From: JASJBU01 sp965372385 | GTDB taxonomy: Bacteria; Pseudomonadota; Gammaproteobacteria; Chromatiales; Chromatiaceae | Length of the DNA: 32,549 bases | Direction of reading: 5' to 3' | NCBI GenBank assembly: GCA_965372385.1 | Contig: CBDVCD010000012.1 | Span: 1 to 32,549, forward strand | Shown: one piece after another, positions 1-9,600 of the stretch | Layout: each line of letters opens with the position of its first letter | Position numbering within the stretch: position 1 is the first letter of the stretch | The notes under the pieces: model-generated | Told to the model about the DNA's origin: nothing | The model's input: only the letters and a program-made list of their open reading frames with translations | Databases searched by the model: none | Position numbers and translations under genes: made by a program

Positions 1-230
1 CCACCATAGCCTCCATAGGGATAGCCATAGCCGCCGTAGCCACCATATGGGTAACCCCCCCCCCAGCCACGGCCGTAGCCTCCATATGGATAGCCACCAC
101 CGTGCCAGGGGCCACCTCCCCAGGGGCCGTAACCCCCGCTGCCCCACCAGGCATTGGCTGTGGTAACGGTGAGCGCCAGTGATCCGGCCAATAGGGTTCC
201 ACTAAAGATTGCGACAAGTTTTCTGTTCAT
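1..230 (-). CDS. Sulfur-globule-like Gly/Tyr-rich secreted protein, partial
   Basis: Partial gene: 76 codons are visible and the 3' end lies outside the window. The ATG at 230-228 follows a GGAGGG ribosome site about 6 bases upstream. Residues 1-27 form a signal peptide (MNRK, a hydrophobic core, then a likely cut after AlaAsnAla). The mature part is almost only Gly, Tyr, Trp and Pro, in repeats such as GYPYGGYG. This composition with a Sec signal matches the sulfur globule envelope proteins (Sgp/CV family) of purple and other sulfur-oxidising bacteria, which coat periplasmic sulfur inclusions. It lies downstream of der on the same strand but appears to have its own promoter. A run of ten G on the coding strand (positions 55-64) lies in the reading frame. 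Another Gly-rich secreted structural protein is the main alternative, because low-complexity sequence limits certainty. Confidence 0.75.
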   Translation of the reverse strand, partial: MNRKLVAIFSGTLLAGSLALTVTTANAWWGSGGYGPWGGGPWHGGGYPYGGYGRGWGGGYPYGGYGGYGYPYGGYG

Positions 231-300
231 CAACGACCCTCCAAAAAATGAATCAAGTATTACAAACTTAGAACACTCAGCAACCAGCCAAGTACTACCT

Positions 301-306
301 ATTATA
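301..306 (-). promoter_or_regulatory. Candidate -10 box for the sulfur-globule-like gene
   Basis: Read on the minus strand, 306-301 is a perfect TATAAT, about 70 bases before the start codon at 230. No convincing -35 hexamer sits 16-18 bases upstream, so an activator may be needed. The gap to der (231-359) is otherwise AT-rich and has no gene. Confidence 0.45.
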
Positions 307-359
307 AGCGGTGATTTCCACTTTTCTAGGAAACTGGCGGATTTTACCCGTCATCGGGG

Positions 360-1751
360 TCAGCGCTTGCGGCTGACATACTGCTTCAGTCGTTTACGCT
401 TATCTATCTGTCGTTTGGTCAGCTTGTTCTTCTTGCCTTCGAAGGGGTTGTCGCCCGAACGGAATTCAAGGCGAATAGGGGTGCCCTTGAGCTTCATTGC
501 TTTACGAAAGCGGCTTATCAGATACCGTTTGTAGGGATCGGGCACATGTTCGGTCTGGTTGCCGTGAATGACGATGACCGGCGGATTCTTTCCCCCCTGA
601 TGGGCGTAGCGCAGCTTGATCCGCCGGCCATGCACCAGCGGTGGCTGATGCTCCTGCACCAACAGCTCCAGCAGGCGGGTCAATTCCGGTGTGGCCAGAT
701 CCCGCATGGCATTGTTGTAGGCCCGGTCCACCATGGCATACAGATCCCCCACCCCAGAACCATGCAGGGCCGAGATAAAATGCAGTTGGGCGAAGTTGAG
801 AAACGGCAGCTTGCGTTCGATCTCTTCGCGCATCTGTTCTCGCTGATCCTGGCTCAGACCATCCCATTTGTTGACCACCAGTACCAGCGCCCGGCCCGAA
901 TCGAGGATGTGTCCGGCCAGATTGGCGTCCTGCTCGCCGACCCCCTGCTGGGCGTCCAGTATCAGCAGCACCACATTGGCCTGCTCGATGGCCTGCAGGG
1001 TTTTGATGACGCTGAACTTCTCGATCGCCTCGTTGACGCGGGCGCGGCGCCGCACCCCGGCGGTATCGATCAGGGTATAGGGCTTAGCGTCATGTTCGAA
1101 GGAGATAAAGATGCTGTCCCGGGTGGTCCCAGGCTGATCGAAGACCACCACCCGCTCTTCGCCGAGCAGCCGGTTGACCAGGGTCGACTTGCCCACATTG
1201 GGGCGCCCGACCACCGCAATCTGGGTACCCGGATGCGCCAGCTCCTCCGGCGCCTCCAGCGGCGGCAGTTTGTCGAGCACCTGAGCGATCAGGCCGTTGA
1301 CACCTCGACCATGCACCGCGGCTATGGCGATGGGATCGCCCAGCCCCAGGGTATAGAAGTCCGCGGAGGCCAGCTCCGCATCCAGCCCGTCGCTCTTGTT
1401 CACCACCAGGGTGACCGGCTTGCCGGTACGCCGCAGCTGTGCCGCAATGATCTCGTCACCCCCGGTACAGCCCTGTTTGGCATCCAGCAGTAACAGGATG
1501 TGATCGGCCTCATCGATGGCCTGCCTGACCTGCTGCTCCATGAGCAGATCTATGCCCTCCAGATCGCCACCGATGCCGCCTGTGTCCACCACCACATAGG
1601 GGCTGGGGCCGATCTTGCCGGTGCCATATTTGCGGTCACGGGTCAGCCCCGGCTGATCCGCCACCAGCGCGTCACGACTGCGGGTCAGGCGATTGAAGAG
1701 CGTCGACTTACCCACATTGGGTCGACCCACGAGTACGATGACGGGAAGCAT
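360..1751 (-). CDS. der: Ribosome biogenesis GTPase Der (EngA)
   Basis: Double GTPase required for maturation of the 50S ribosomal subunit. The 463-residue protein has two tandem G domains: GRPNVGKST at residues 9-17 with DTGG at 56-59 and NKSD at 118-121, then GRPNVGKST at 182-190 with DTAG at 229-232 and a later NKWD. A basic KH-like C-terminal domain of about 110 residues ends in a Lys/Arg-rich tail. The length is slightly below the roughly 490 residues of the E. coli protein. The ATG directly abuts the bamB stop codon (TAG then ATG with no gap), so it is probably translationally coupled as the last gene of the hisS-yfgM-bamB-der group. All key GTPase residues are present. Confidence 0.98.
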   Translation of the reverse strand: MLPVIVLVGRPNVGKSTLFNRLTRSRDALVADQPGLTRDRKYGTGKIGPSPYVVVDTGGIGGDLEGIDLLMEQQVRQAIDEADHILLLLDAKQGCTGGDEIIAAQLRRTGKPVTLVVNKSDGLDAELASADFYTLGLGDPIAIAAVHGRGVNGLIAQVLDKLPPLEAPEELAHPGTQIAVVGRPNVGKSTLVNRLLGEERVVVFDQPGTTRDSIFISFEHDAKPYTLIDTAGVRRRARVNEAIEKFSVIKTLQAIEQANVVLLILDAQQGVGEQDANLAGHILDSGRALVLVVNKWDGLSQDQREQMREEIERKLPFLNFAQLHFISALHGSGVGDLYAMVDRAYNNAMRDLATPELTRLLELLVQEHQPPLVHGRRIKLRYAHQGGKNPPVIVIHGNQTEHVPDPYKRYLISRFRKAMKLKGTPIRLEFRSGDNPFEGKKNKLTKRQIDKRKRLKQYVSRKR

Positions 1752-2942
1752 CTATTCGAAAATCGAGAAAATGCCAGGCTTGTCCGGCTTCTCAGCATCC
1801 AGCGGCATGGGCTTAAGCGCGGTCAGATTGCCCCCGTCATCAAAGACATAGACCACATCATGCACCACCAGCGGCTTGGCGCGAATGCCCTCATCGCCGA
1901 CCCGAATCCTTGCCAGCACGCGGCCATCGTCCTGTGCCAGCCAGTGCAGATACCCCGCATAATCCCCCACCACCAGATACTCACCAATGATGGCAGGTGC
2001 GGAGAGGCGACGGGCATGCATCTCCTGCTGCTGCCAGAGTGTGGCGCCATTCGTGGCATCCAGGGCCCAGACATGGTCTTCTTCATCGGTCACATAGACC
2101 TGTCGCCAGTCCGCGTCCAGACCGGTATGGGTGGACAACTCCCGATTCCACAGCACGACGCCACTGGTCTCGGATATCGCCGCCAGCTCACCCTGGAAAG
2201 TGGCGCCATAGATCACCCCTTCCACCAACAGCGGATCGGCGTGTATATCCACCACCCGTTCGAGCTCGGTACGCCCATGCGGTGTGGTAATGGGTGTCTC
2301 CCAAAGTGGATTGCCGCTATCCAGGGCGAGACAGGCCATTTTTCCGTTGGCGAAGCCGATAAATGCCCGGCCATTTTCGACCAGTGGCGAGCTGTCGCCC
2401 CGCAGGATCAGGACCGGGGAGGCGCGGTCAAAAACCCAGCGGCTCTCCCCCGTGTCAGCATTGATACCCAACACTCGCCCATCGATACTCCTGACCACCA
2501 CCACGCCCGACTCTCCCGCCGGTACCGAGAGCACCTCGCTACTGACCCGGCGACGCCAACGCTCCTCGCCCTTTTCCACATCCAGGGCGATCAGCTCAGC
2601 CTCACTGGTTCCCAGGACCACCAGATCGTCAATAATCCCGGGGCCTCCGCTCAAGGGTGCCTCGGTTTCATGCTCCCACAGGATTTCCCCACTGCCGGCA
2701 TCCAGGGCTAAGACCTGCCCGTCCGGGTCCGCAATAAACAACCTGTCGTCCCGCAAGGCAGGTCGAATAGCGAGATACTGCCCACCCATCCCGGCAACAG
2801 AGGTGTCCCACAGGGTCTCTATCTCGATGGACGGGGTGAACTCCACCAGCTCTGCCGGCGGATCCGCATTGTCTTTGGCAGTAAAGGCGCTACAAGCGGA
2901 AAGCAGGAGCAGGAGAACTGGCCAGATTAGCAGGCGCATCAT
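1752..2942 (-). CDS. bamB: Outer membrane assembly lipoprotein BamB
   Basis: Lipoprotein subunit of the BAM complex, which inserts beta-barrel proteins into the outer membrane. I start it at the ATG at 2942, the first of two adjacent ATGs, because a GAGG site lies 5 bases upstream and the yfgM stop is 7 bases away; the longer ORF from 2975 would overlap yfgM. The 396-residue product begins with a lipoprotein signal ending Leu-Ser-Ala-Cys, giving lipidated Cys17. The rest is a run of PQQ-like beta-propeller blades with repeated patterns such as ALDAGSGEILWE, LDVEKGEERW and INADTGESRW, as expected for the eight-bladed BamB propeller. Its position between yfgM and der matches the E. coli order. 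Confidence 0.96.
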   Translation of the reverse strand: MMRLLIWPVLLLLLSACSAFTAKDNADPPAELVEFTPSIEIETLWDTSVAGMGGQYLAIRPALRDDRLFIADPDGQVLALDAGSGEILWEHETEAPLSGGPGIIDDLVVLGTSEAELIALDVEKGEERWRRRVSSEVLSVPAGESGVVVVRSIDGRVLGINADTGESRWVFDRASPVLILRGDSSPLVENGRAFIGFANGKMACLALDSGNPLWETPITTPHGRTELERVVDIHADPLLVEGVIYGATFQGELAAISETSGVVLWNRELSTHTGLDADWRQVYVTDEEDHVWALDATNGATLWQQQEMHARRLSAPAIIGEYLVVGDYAGYLHWLAQDDGRVLARIRVGDEGIRAKPLVVHDVVYVFDDGGNLTALKPMPLDAEKPDKPGIFSIFE

Positions 2943-2949
2943 GCAAGCC

Positions 2950-3576
2950 TCAGGGGGTTCCGACGACCAGATCATCCAGTTTCATCTGCACCTGCTCAGG
3001 ATTCCCCACGTTTTGCGTCAGGGCCAGAGAATAGGCATCACGGGCTGTGGTCAACTCCTGATTCGCCAGTGCGATATCACCCCGCAGTTTGGCAAATTCA
3101 CCGGCGAAGCCACCCTCGGTCACGTCCGCCAGGGCTGCTGCACCGGCCGTATCGCCTTCACTGAGCAGGATACGCGCCAGATTGAGCTGGGCCAGCGTTT
3201 TCAGACTGGCATCACCACTGTTCCGCATGGCCCACTCCAGCTGGGAACGGGCTGCCGCGCTGTCGCCCTGCTGCAGTTTGAGACGCGCCTGGGTCAATGC
3301 CGCCAGCACGGCATAACTGGTCGACTCATACTCGACCCGCAACAGTTCGGCCTGCTTACTGGCTGACTCGGTGTTACTGCTGTCGACCGCACTCATCAGC
3401 TGGCTGAAAGAGACCGAGGCCTCGGATCTGATGCGTTCCTGGTAACTGCCCCAGCCCTGCCAGCCAAAAACCAGGCCGAGCCCGATGACCAACCCGGCCA
3501 CCATGGAGGTGCCGTTCTCTTTCAACCACTTCTTTATCGCTTCGACTTTCTCTTCGTCTGTCTGATAAACATCCAT
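2950..3576 (-). CDS. yfgM: YfgM-type membrane-anchored TPR protein
   Basis: A 208-residue protein with a short cytoplasmic N-terminus (starting MDVYQTDEEKVEAIKKW), one membrane segment at about residues 24-43, and a helical TPR-like periplasmic domain. In E. coli YfgM associates with the SecYEG translocon and periplasmic chaperones. The N-terminus, topology and placement directly before bamB support the assignment. The ATG at 3576 is preceded by a weak AAGAGA site. It is separated from hisS by about 190 bases, so it may also have its own promoter. Confidence 0.92.
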   Translation of the reverse strand: MDVYQTDEEKVEAIKKWLKENGTSMVAGLVIGLGLVFGWQGWGSYQERIRSEASVSFSQLMSAVDSSNTESASKQAELLRVEYESTSYAVLAALTQARLKLQQGDSAAARSQLEWAMRNSGDASLKTLAQLNLARILLSEGDTAGAAALADVTEGGFAGEFAKLRGDIALANQELTTARDAYSLALTQNVGNPEQVQMKLDDLVVGTP

Positions 3577-3668
3577 ACCGATTTCTCTTGATCTGTTGTA
3601 AAAAAATTAGTTGGCGTCCAAAAACACCCCTCAGCGAGACATGCACCATGCACCCACCAATTTGCTAT

Positions 3669-3700
3669 TTCACCGCGAAGGACACCAAGCTCACGGAGAA
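3669..3700. repeat. Intergenic dispersed-repeat fragment
   Basis: The hisS-yfgM gap (3577-3768) contains a stretch beginning TTCACCGCGAAGGACACC and ending CACGGAGAA. It closely resembles a family of short intergenic repeats (CACGAAGGACACGAAG type) found scattered in many bacterial genomes. No second copy was found in this window, so the assignment rests on recognising the family. The rest of the gap shows no gene. Confidence 0.4.
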
Positions 3701-3768
3701 AAGACGGTGATACTTCGGGTTTATTTCCGGCGTAAAAAATTTGCCTGAGTTATGTATCTAGTCACCGG

Positions 3769-5040
3769 TTAATTCGAGCACTCGGCCAGCACAGCGGCCA
3801 GCTCCGTCAACTTCACCTGGCGCTGCTCGCCACCCCCGCGTAGAGGTTTCAGACCTGTTTCGCCCCTTTCCAGTTCATCATCTCCCAAGATCAGGGCATA
3901 ACGGGCGTTGCTCTTGTCCGCCTTTTTGAACTGACTCTTGAAGCTGCCGCCACCACAGTGGGTGATCAGCCTCAATCCTGGCACTTCATCGCGTAACCGC
4001 TCCGCCAGCAGCACACCCTCACGCCGCGCTTTATCACCCAGCATCACCAGATAGAGATCCACCCCGGGCAGGCGCTGGCTGACATCCGTCTCTTCCAGTA
4101 ACGCCACCAGACGCTCCAGGCCCATGGCAAAACCCACTGCCGACGTCCGCTTGCCGCCCAATTGCTCTACCAGTCCATCGTATCGGCCGCCGGCGCATAC
4201 CGTGCCCTGCGCGCCAAGGTCGTTGCTAACCCATTCAAAAACCGTCCGGGCATAGTAGTCGAGGCCACGCACCAACCGCTGGTTGATCCGATAGGCCACG
4301 CCGGATGCCTCGAGACCCGCGCAGAGGACCTCGAAATGGCCGCGCGACTCATCACCCAGATGCTCCATGAGGGTCGGGGCATCCCCCACCACAGCACTCA
4401 TCGCCGGGTTCTTGGTATCCAGGATGCGCAGTGGGTTGCTCTCCAGACGGCGCCGACTGTCCTCGTCCAGCTCAGCATGGCGGCCCTTAAAATAGCTCAC
4501 CAGCTCATCCCGATAGTGGCTGCGCTCTTCGGCCGTGCCCAGGGTATTCAACTGGAGCTCCAGTCCTTGCAGACCCAGCTCCTTCCAGATACGCACGGTG
4601 ATCAGAATCTGTTCCAGGTCCACATCCGGCCCTTCCAGGCCGAAGCTTTCCACCCCGATCTGGTGGAACTGACGATAGCGGCCTTTCTGGGGACGCTCAT
4701 GGCGAAACATCGGACCATGATACCAGAGACGCCGCACCTGATTGAAAAGCAAACCATTTTCCAGCCCGGCACGAACACAGCCGGCGGTACCTTCCGGGCG
4801 CAGGGTGAGGCTGTCACCATTACGATCCTCGAAGGTGTACATCTCTTTTTCCACGATATCGGTGACCTCGCCGATAGAGCGTTTGAACAGCTCCGTCATC
4901 TCCACGATCGGCATGCGGATCTCTTCATAGCCATAGCAGGAGAGTACCGAACGGACGGTATCTTCCAGAAATTGCCACAGGGGCGTCTGCTGCGGCAGGA
5001 TGTCTTTCATCCCGCGAATGGCCTGAATTTGCTTTGCCAT
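3769..5040 (-). CDS. hisS: Histidine-tRNA ligase
   Basis: Class II aminoacyl-tRNA synthetase that charges tRNA-His in the cytoplasm. The 423 residues match the usual length (424 in E. coli). Visible signatures are the N-terminal IRGMKDILP, class II motif 2 in FRHERPQKGRYRQFHQIG, the histidine-specific LVRGLDYYARTVFEW and CAGGRYDGL segments, and a motif 3 region ending AVGFAMGLERL. A C-terminal anticodon-binding domain follows. It is first in the hisS-yfgM-bamB-der order. The ispG and rodZ-like genes found upstream in E. coli are absent here; a 488-base gap with repeats and a mini-gene separates it from arginase. Confidence 0.98.
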   Translation of the reverse strand: MAKQIQAIRGMKDILPQQTPLWQFLEDTVRSVLSCYGYEEIRMPIVEMTELFKRSIGEVTDIVEKEMYTFEDRNGDSLTLRPEGTAGCVRAGLENGLLFNQVRRLWYHGPMFRHERPQKGRYRQFHQIGVESFGLEGPDVDLEQILITVRIWKELGLQGLELQLNTLGTAEERSHYRDELVSYFKGRHAELDEDSRRRLESNPLRILDTKNPAMSAVVGDAPTLMEHLGDESRGHFEVLCAGLEASGVAYRINQRLVRGLDYYARTVFEWVSNDLGAQGTVCAGGRYDGLVEQLGGKRTSAVGFAMGLERLVALLEETDVSQRLPGVDLYLVMLGDKARREGVLLAERLRDEVPGLRLITHCGGGSFKSQFKKADKSNARYALILGDDELERGETGLKPLRGGGEQRQVKLTELAAVLAECSN

Positions 5041-5131
5041 CGGCTGAAACCGTGAAACCGGGTGATTAAATCAAACGGCGGAGAATAACATGGTTATACC
5101 CTTCTGAGATAGCTGGGTGTGCGGCAATAAC

Positions 5132-5260
5132 GTAGGTCGGGCAAAAGCGCGGCGTTGCCCGACGGTTTTCGGAGGGTTGGTTTCACGAAACGATCGAGAG
5201 AGACCAACATTGTGGGTTAGCAAAACCACAGCAGGCCGGGCACCTGCGTGCCCGACCTAC
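5132..5260. repeat. REP-like inverted pair of hairpins
   Basis: A perfect 12-base inverted repeat frames this element: GTAGGTCGGGCA at 5132-5143 and TGCCCGACCTAC at 5249-5260. Each arm forms its own hairpin. On the left, GTCGGGCAA (5136-5144) pairs with TTGCCCGAC (5155-5163) across a 10-base loop. On the right, CGGGCAC pairs with GTGCCCG just before 5260. The arrangement is like a BIME, two REP units in opposite orientation. It sits upstream of hisS, which is transcribed away from it. Confidence 0.7.
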
Positions 5261-5281
5261 TTGGCTGATGAAGAGTTCGCC

Positions 5282-5374
5282 TTAAAAACTGATTGATCCT
5301 ATTAAGAGAAAAAGGGCAAGCAATAATATACTGATCAGATAATTCCTTGCATCGTTCAGGGCGGTTATTTTCAT
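5282..5374 (-). CDS. Small membrane peptide, 30 residues, unknown
   Basis: A short ORF runs from the ATG at 5374 to a TAA at 5284-5282, with an ideal AAGGAG ribosome site 7 bases upstream. The product begins MKITALNDARNYL and continues as an uninterrupted hydrophobic helix (ISILLLALFLLIGSISF) to its end, a one-span membrane peptide with a short polar N-terminus. I do not recognise a family. It stands alone between arginase (downstream, same strand) and the REP-like element. The strong ribosome site and clean transmembrane design argue for a real gene; the short length and lack of homology evidence argue for caution. Between 5375 and 5528 I see no other gene, only a weak hairpin (5480-5486 with 5514-5520) near the arginase end. 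Confidence 0.6.
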   Translation of the reverse strand: MKITALNDARNYLISILLLALFLLIGSISF

Positions 5375-5528
5375 CTCATGTCTCCTTGGTGGTTTCTATC
5401 TTAGAGTTAGCATGGAATGAATAGACAAATACCCATAAGAAAACGATTATTTTCCGGATAAGAGTTTACCCACTCAACTGAAGAGTTTAGTTCATGATAT
5501 AAAAAAAGCATCTACTCTTCGTAGTGGT

Positions 5529-6476
5529 CTATCGCCTGGCAGCGGAGTTGAACATCAGCCGTGAAGTGGATCTTGTTCCTGTACTGGATAACCCTAACAG
5601 CCTTTTTGGTTTGATTGCATCCCCAAACAGCTCCGTCACCAGTTCAATGATGAGCCGCAGCGTCTGTTGATGTTTATCGAACAGCGGATTGTATTCAGCA
5701 ATCTCGATGCCCACCAGATGCGCATCATCCCCCAGATCCTTTAGTGCATGGCGGATTGCATTGGCTGGTATGCCGTTGGGCTCCGGGGTCCCCACACCCG
5801 GTGCTTCTAGCGGATCCATGGCGTCCAGATCCAGGCTGATCCCATAACAGTCACACTGCTTTCTCATCTGTGCAAGCACAGAGTGTAAGACACGCCTGAA
5901 TGAGCCGGGTTGCGTTAGCGACGCCATTTCATAGTAGTCCACTCCCAAGTGTTTTATGAGTTGCATCTCCTCTGGTTTAAATGTCCTGACACCCAATATG
6001 ACGAGATTCTTCGGATCCAGGTTTGGGCCATTACCGTAGATCCGAGATAATTGCGTATCACCCTGACCCAGCAGAGCGGCAAGCGGCATGTCATGTACAT
6101 TGCCCGTTGGTGAGCTGGCGAAGGTCTGCAGATCGGGGTGAGCGTCGATCCAGAGCAGACCAAAACGCCGATTTGGATGCAGCGCCTCCAGGGTACCCTG
6201 CCACACACCCATGGCGGAGGAGTGGTCACCGCCAATCACCAGAAACTGATTCTGCCGGGCGGCGATCGGAACTATCTGCCTGATGATGCGCTCCTGGAGC
6301 TCCATCAGCTCCACTTGCTTTGAACCTTTTTTCCGTGGGTGGAGCATGACATCCCATTCCAATTCTATCTCCGGATTTGTGATTATCGCTCTTTTTACCC
6401 GGGCAGGCCCATAACGGCAGCCCGGGTTGTTGGCCCCAAGACCGGATGCAATGCCAATCACATGTATCTTTTTCAT
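5529..6476 (-). CDS. rocF: Arginase (ureohydrolase family)
   Basis: Binuclear-manganese hydrolase predicted to split arginine into ornithine and urea. The 315 residues carry the family metal motifs: GGDHS (82-86), DAHPD (111-115) and SLDLDAMDP (214-222). The segment GNVHDMPLA and the GVGTPEPNG region favour arginase over agmatinase. The ATG at 6476 follows a GGTGGG ribosome site. It is divergent from putA across a 160-base gap. Arginase yields ornithine, which after transamination gives pyrroline-5-carboxylate, a substrate of PutA, so the two neighbours plausibly form one catabolic module. No ornithine aminotransferase is in the window. The Arg/Lys-rich C-terminal tail is odd but short. Another ureohydrolase substrate (agmatine, guanidine compounds) remains possible. 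Confidence 0.85.
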   Translation of the reverse strand: MKKIHVIGIASGLGANNPGCRYGPARVKRAIITNPEIELEWDVMLHPRKKGSKQVELMELQERIIRQIVPIAARQNQFLVIGGDHSSAMGVWQGTLEALHPNRRFGLLWIDAHPDLQTFASSPTGNVHDMPLAALLGQGDTQLSRIYGNGPNLDPKNLVILGVRTFKPEEMQLIKHLGVDYYEMASLTQPGSFRRVLHSVLAQMRKQCDCYGISLDLDAMDPLEAPGVGTPEPNGIPANAIRHALKDLGDDAHLVGIEIAEYNPLFDKHQQTLRLIIELVTELFGDAIKPKRLLGLSSTGTRSTSRLMFNSAARR

Positions 6477-6636
6477 CTTGACCCACCTGAAAGCTCTTTA
6501 AGCGTTAGAAAGCGGACAGGCCCAGAAGTTTGATTGTCACCATCTGCAAATCCCACAAAACTGATTGATGAAACACTGTTGCCAATTTATCCAGCTAATA
6601 TTAATCAAGGTGTTTTAATCAGGAAGGTTTGCATAA
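6477..6636. promoter_or_regulatory. Divergent intergenic region, arginase and putA
   Basis: The 160-base gap must hold the promoters of both rocF (leftward) and putA (rightward). It is AT-rich close to putA. A strong AGGAAGG ribosome site at 6621-6627 fixes the putA start at 6637. I could not identify a convincing pair of -35/-10 boxes or a clear operator palindrome. Confidence 0.5.
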
Positions 6637-9600
6637 ATGACCCGCTTGAAATCCGGACCGGTACCTCGCGAACCACTGCGCCAGGCCATGGACAAGCTCT
6701 ACCTGGCGGATGAGGAGAGCTGTGTACGTAAGCTTCTCAAGGATCAGCATCTATCCAAGGCGGATAATCAGAAGATTCAGCGATGGACGGAAACCCTTGT
6801 AACAAACGTAAGAAAAAAAGGCGAGGCAGCGGGAGGCATAGAGGCGTTCCTGCGTGAATACAATCTCTCCACCGAAGAAGGGGTGGTATTGATGTGTTTG
6901 GCGGAGGCGTTGCTGCGTATCCCGGATGATGAAACAGTGGACCGATTGATCAAGGACAGGCTGACATCGGCACACTGGGAAGAGCATATTGGGAGGAGCC
7001 GGTCTCTCTTTGTCAATGCCTCTACCTGGGGACTGATGTTGACCGGCCGAATCATCAAACAACCGGAAAACCTCGACGATGCCAAGAGCCTGTTTAAATC
7101 ACTGATTCAGCAAAGTGGCACGCCCCTGATCCGCCAGGCAATCCGACAGGGCATGCGAATCATTGCCCATCAGTTTGTCTTGGGCAGAACACTGGATGAA
7201 GCCATTGCAAGAGGTGATAAGTTGTATACACCCGACTACTCCTACTCATTCGACATGCTGGGTGAAGCGGCTGTGACCCAAACCGATGCGGATAGCTATT
7301 TCGATGCCTATTTCAATGCCATCGAGAGAATCAGAGATTTAAAAAAAAGTCGTGACAAGGATATCTTTACTGCCGACAGTCTGTCAGTAAAACTCTCCGC
7401 CCTGCATCCCCGTTATGCGTATCGACAGCAAGCAAGGTTGCACAAGGAGTTGCTTCCACGACTGATGGAATTGGTCCTGCATGCCAGTCAGGCAGGGGTC
7501 GGTATCACTATCGATGCAGAGGAGGCAGATACCCTGAATATCTCTCTCGATCTCTTTTCGGCAATCTATCTTGACCCTGCGTTGAAGGATTGGGAGGGGT
7601 TCGGTATGGTCGTACAGACCTACCAGAAGCGTGCGCCCGCTCTAATTGAGTGGTTGAAGGATTTAGCACGCAGATATAACAAACGTATCCCATTGCGTCT
7701 GGTAAAAGGCGCTTATTGGGATACGGAGATCAAACGCGCCCAGGAACAGGGTTGGACGGATTATCCGGTCTTTACCCGCAAGGCCACAACCGATCTCTCC
7801 TATCTGGTCTGTGCACAACAGGTGTTTGATTCAATGGATTGTTTCTATCCCCAGTTTGCCAGCCATAATGCACAAACCATTACCAGCATACGCCATATGG
7901 CTAAGGGCAGGACTCGCTATGAGTTTCAGCGGCTCCATGGCATGGGTGAAAGCCTCTACACTTGCCTCAAGGAGGATGCATCATTCGACATACATTGCCG
8001 CCTATATGCCCCAGTGGGGAGTCACGAGGACTTGCTGCCCTATCTGGTGAGACGCCTGTTGGAGAACGGCGCCAATACATCCTTTGTGAATCGGCTCGAG
8101 GATGCATCGATTCCACTGGAATCGATCACCGAAAACCCTGTTGAAACCCTGATCAAATCTACCCCTTTCAGACATACGGCAATACCGCGGCCGCCCGATC
8201 TCTACGGTAAGCAGAGAAAGAACTCGCTAGGTCTTAACCTGGACAACCGTGATGAACTCCTGCAACTCTATCAGGAGATGGATGACTGTCACTCAAGATC
8301 ATGGCGGGCATTACCCATCATCAATGGCATACCCCTGTCAGACGAAAGCAAACCGGTAAGTAATCCTGCCGATGCCACTATTGCCGCGGGTGAAGTTATT
8401 GTGGCGGATCGCAATACGGTTGAGATGGCACTGACGGCAGGTGTTCATGGTACAGGGCCATGGGCGAGCAAGTCAGCTGATTTCAGGGCGGACATATTAA
8501 CGGATGCCGCAACTCGCCTTGAACAGCACCGGAGTGAATTGGTCGCGCTCTGTATCAGTGAGGGAGGGAGGATAGTGACGGATGCCCTCGCTGAAGTCAG
8601 AGAGGCAGTGGATTTCTGTCGCTACTATGCCCAATTGTTACGCTGTGAGTTTGCCAGCGAAAAGGTATTTACCGGACCAACGGGTGAAACGAACAGCATG
8701 ACCCTGCATGGCCGGGGGCTATTTGTCTGCATCAGTCCGTGGAATTTCCCCATCGCCATCTTCACGGGACAGATTGCCGCCGCCCTGGCAGCAGGTAATG
8801 CCGTGATAGCAAAACCGGCCAGCCAGACACCACTGGTTGGGATGCGCATTGTGCAGCTCTTCCATGCGGCAGGAGTACCAGTCGATACACTGCAGTATCT
8901 CCCCGGCAGTGGTTCAAAGCTGGGGCAGATACTAGTGGGTGATAGGCGGGTGGCCGGTGTTGCTTTCACCGGATCCACTGATACCGCCAGGACGATCAAT
9001 CAGACATTGGCGGCGAGACCCGGGCCGATCATCCCCCTGATTGCGGAGACGGGTGGGCAGAATGCGATGATAGTCGACAGCTCGGCACTACCTGAGCAGG
9101 CGGTCAGGGATATCGTCCATTCGGCATTCAACAGCGCCGGTCAGCGTTGCTCTGCTCTGCGTGTGCTTTTTCTGCAGGAGGAGATTGCCCCGCGCATCCT
9201 GCCGATGCTGATGGGAGCCATGGATGAGCTGGTTATGGGTAATCCCCTGGAACTTGCCACTGATATGGGGCCGGTCATCGACGAACCCTCTTGTGAAACC
9301 TTAAAGGCACATATCAGCAGCACGCATAAAACAGGCCGGTTCCTGCATGCAGGCAAGTTGCCTGATAGCTGTCGGAATGGGAGCTATTTTGCACCCCAGC
9401 TGTTTGAGATCGATGACCTATCCATACTGAAACAAGAGGTCTTCGGCCCCATACTGCATGTCATTCGCTACAGATCGAACAGGCTGGATCAGGTCATCAG
9501 ATCAATCAAACAGACAGGCTATGGACTTACCCTGGGAATCCACAGTCGCGTGGAGGAGACAATTCGCACCATCCAGCAGCAACTGCCGGTGGGAAATACC

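Noticed and set aside
546..2711. Long plus-strand open frames opposite der and bamB (546-1493 and 1500-2711)
   Set aside because: They are antisense to genes with clear domains, have His/Gln-rich translations with no motif, and arise from the codon bias of the real genes.
2284..3366. Plus-strand 360-codon frame opposite bamB and yfgM
   Set aside because: Ser/Arg-rich antisense shadow spanning two real genes.
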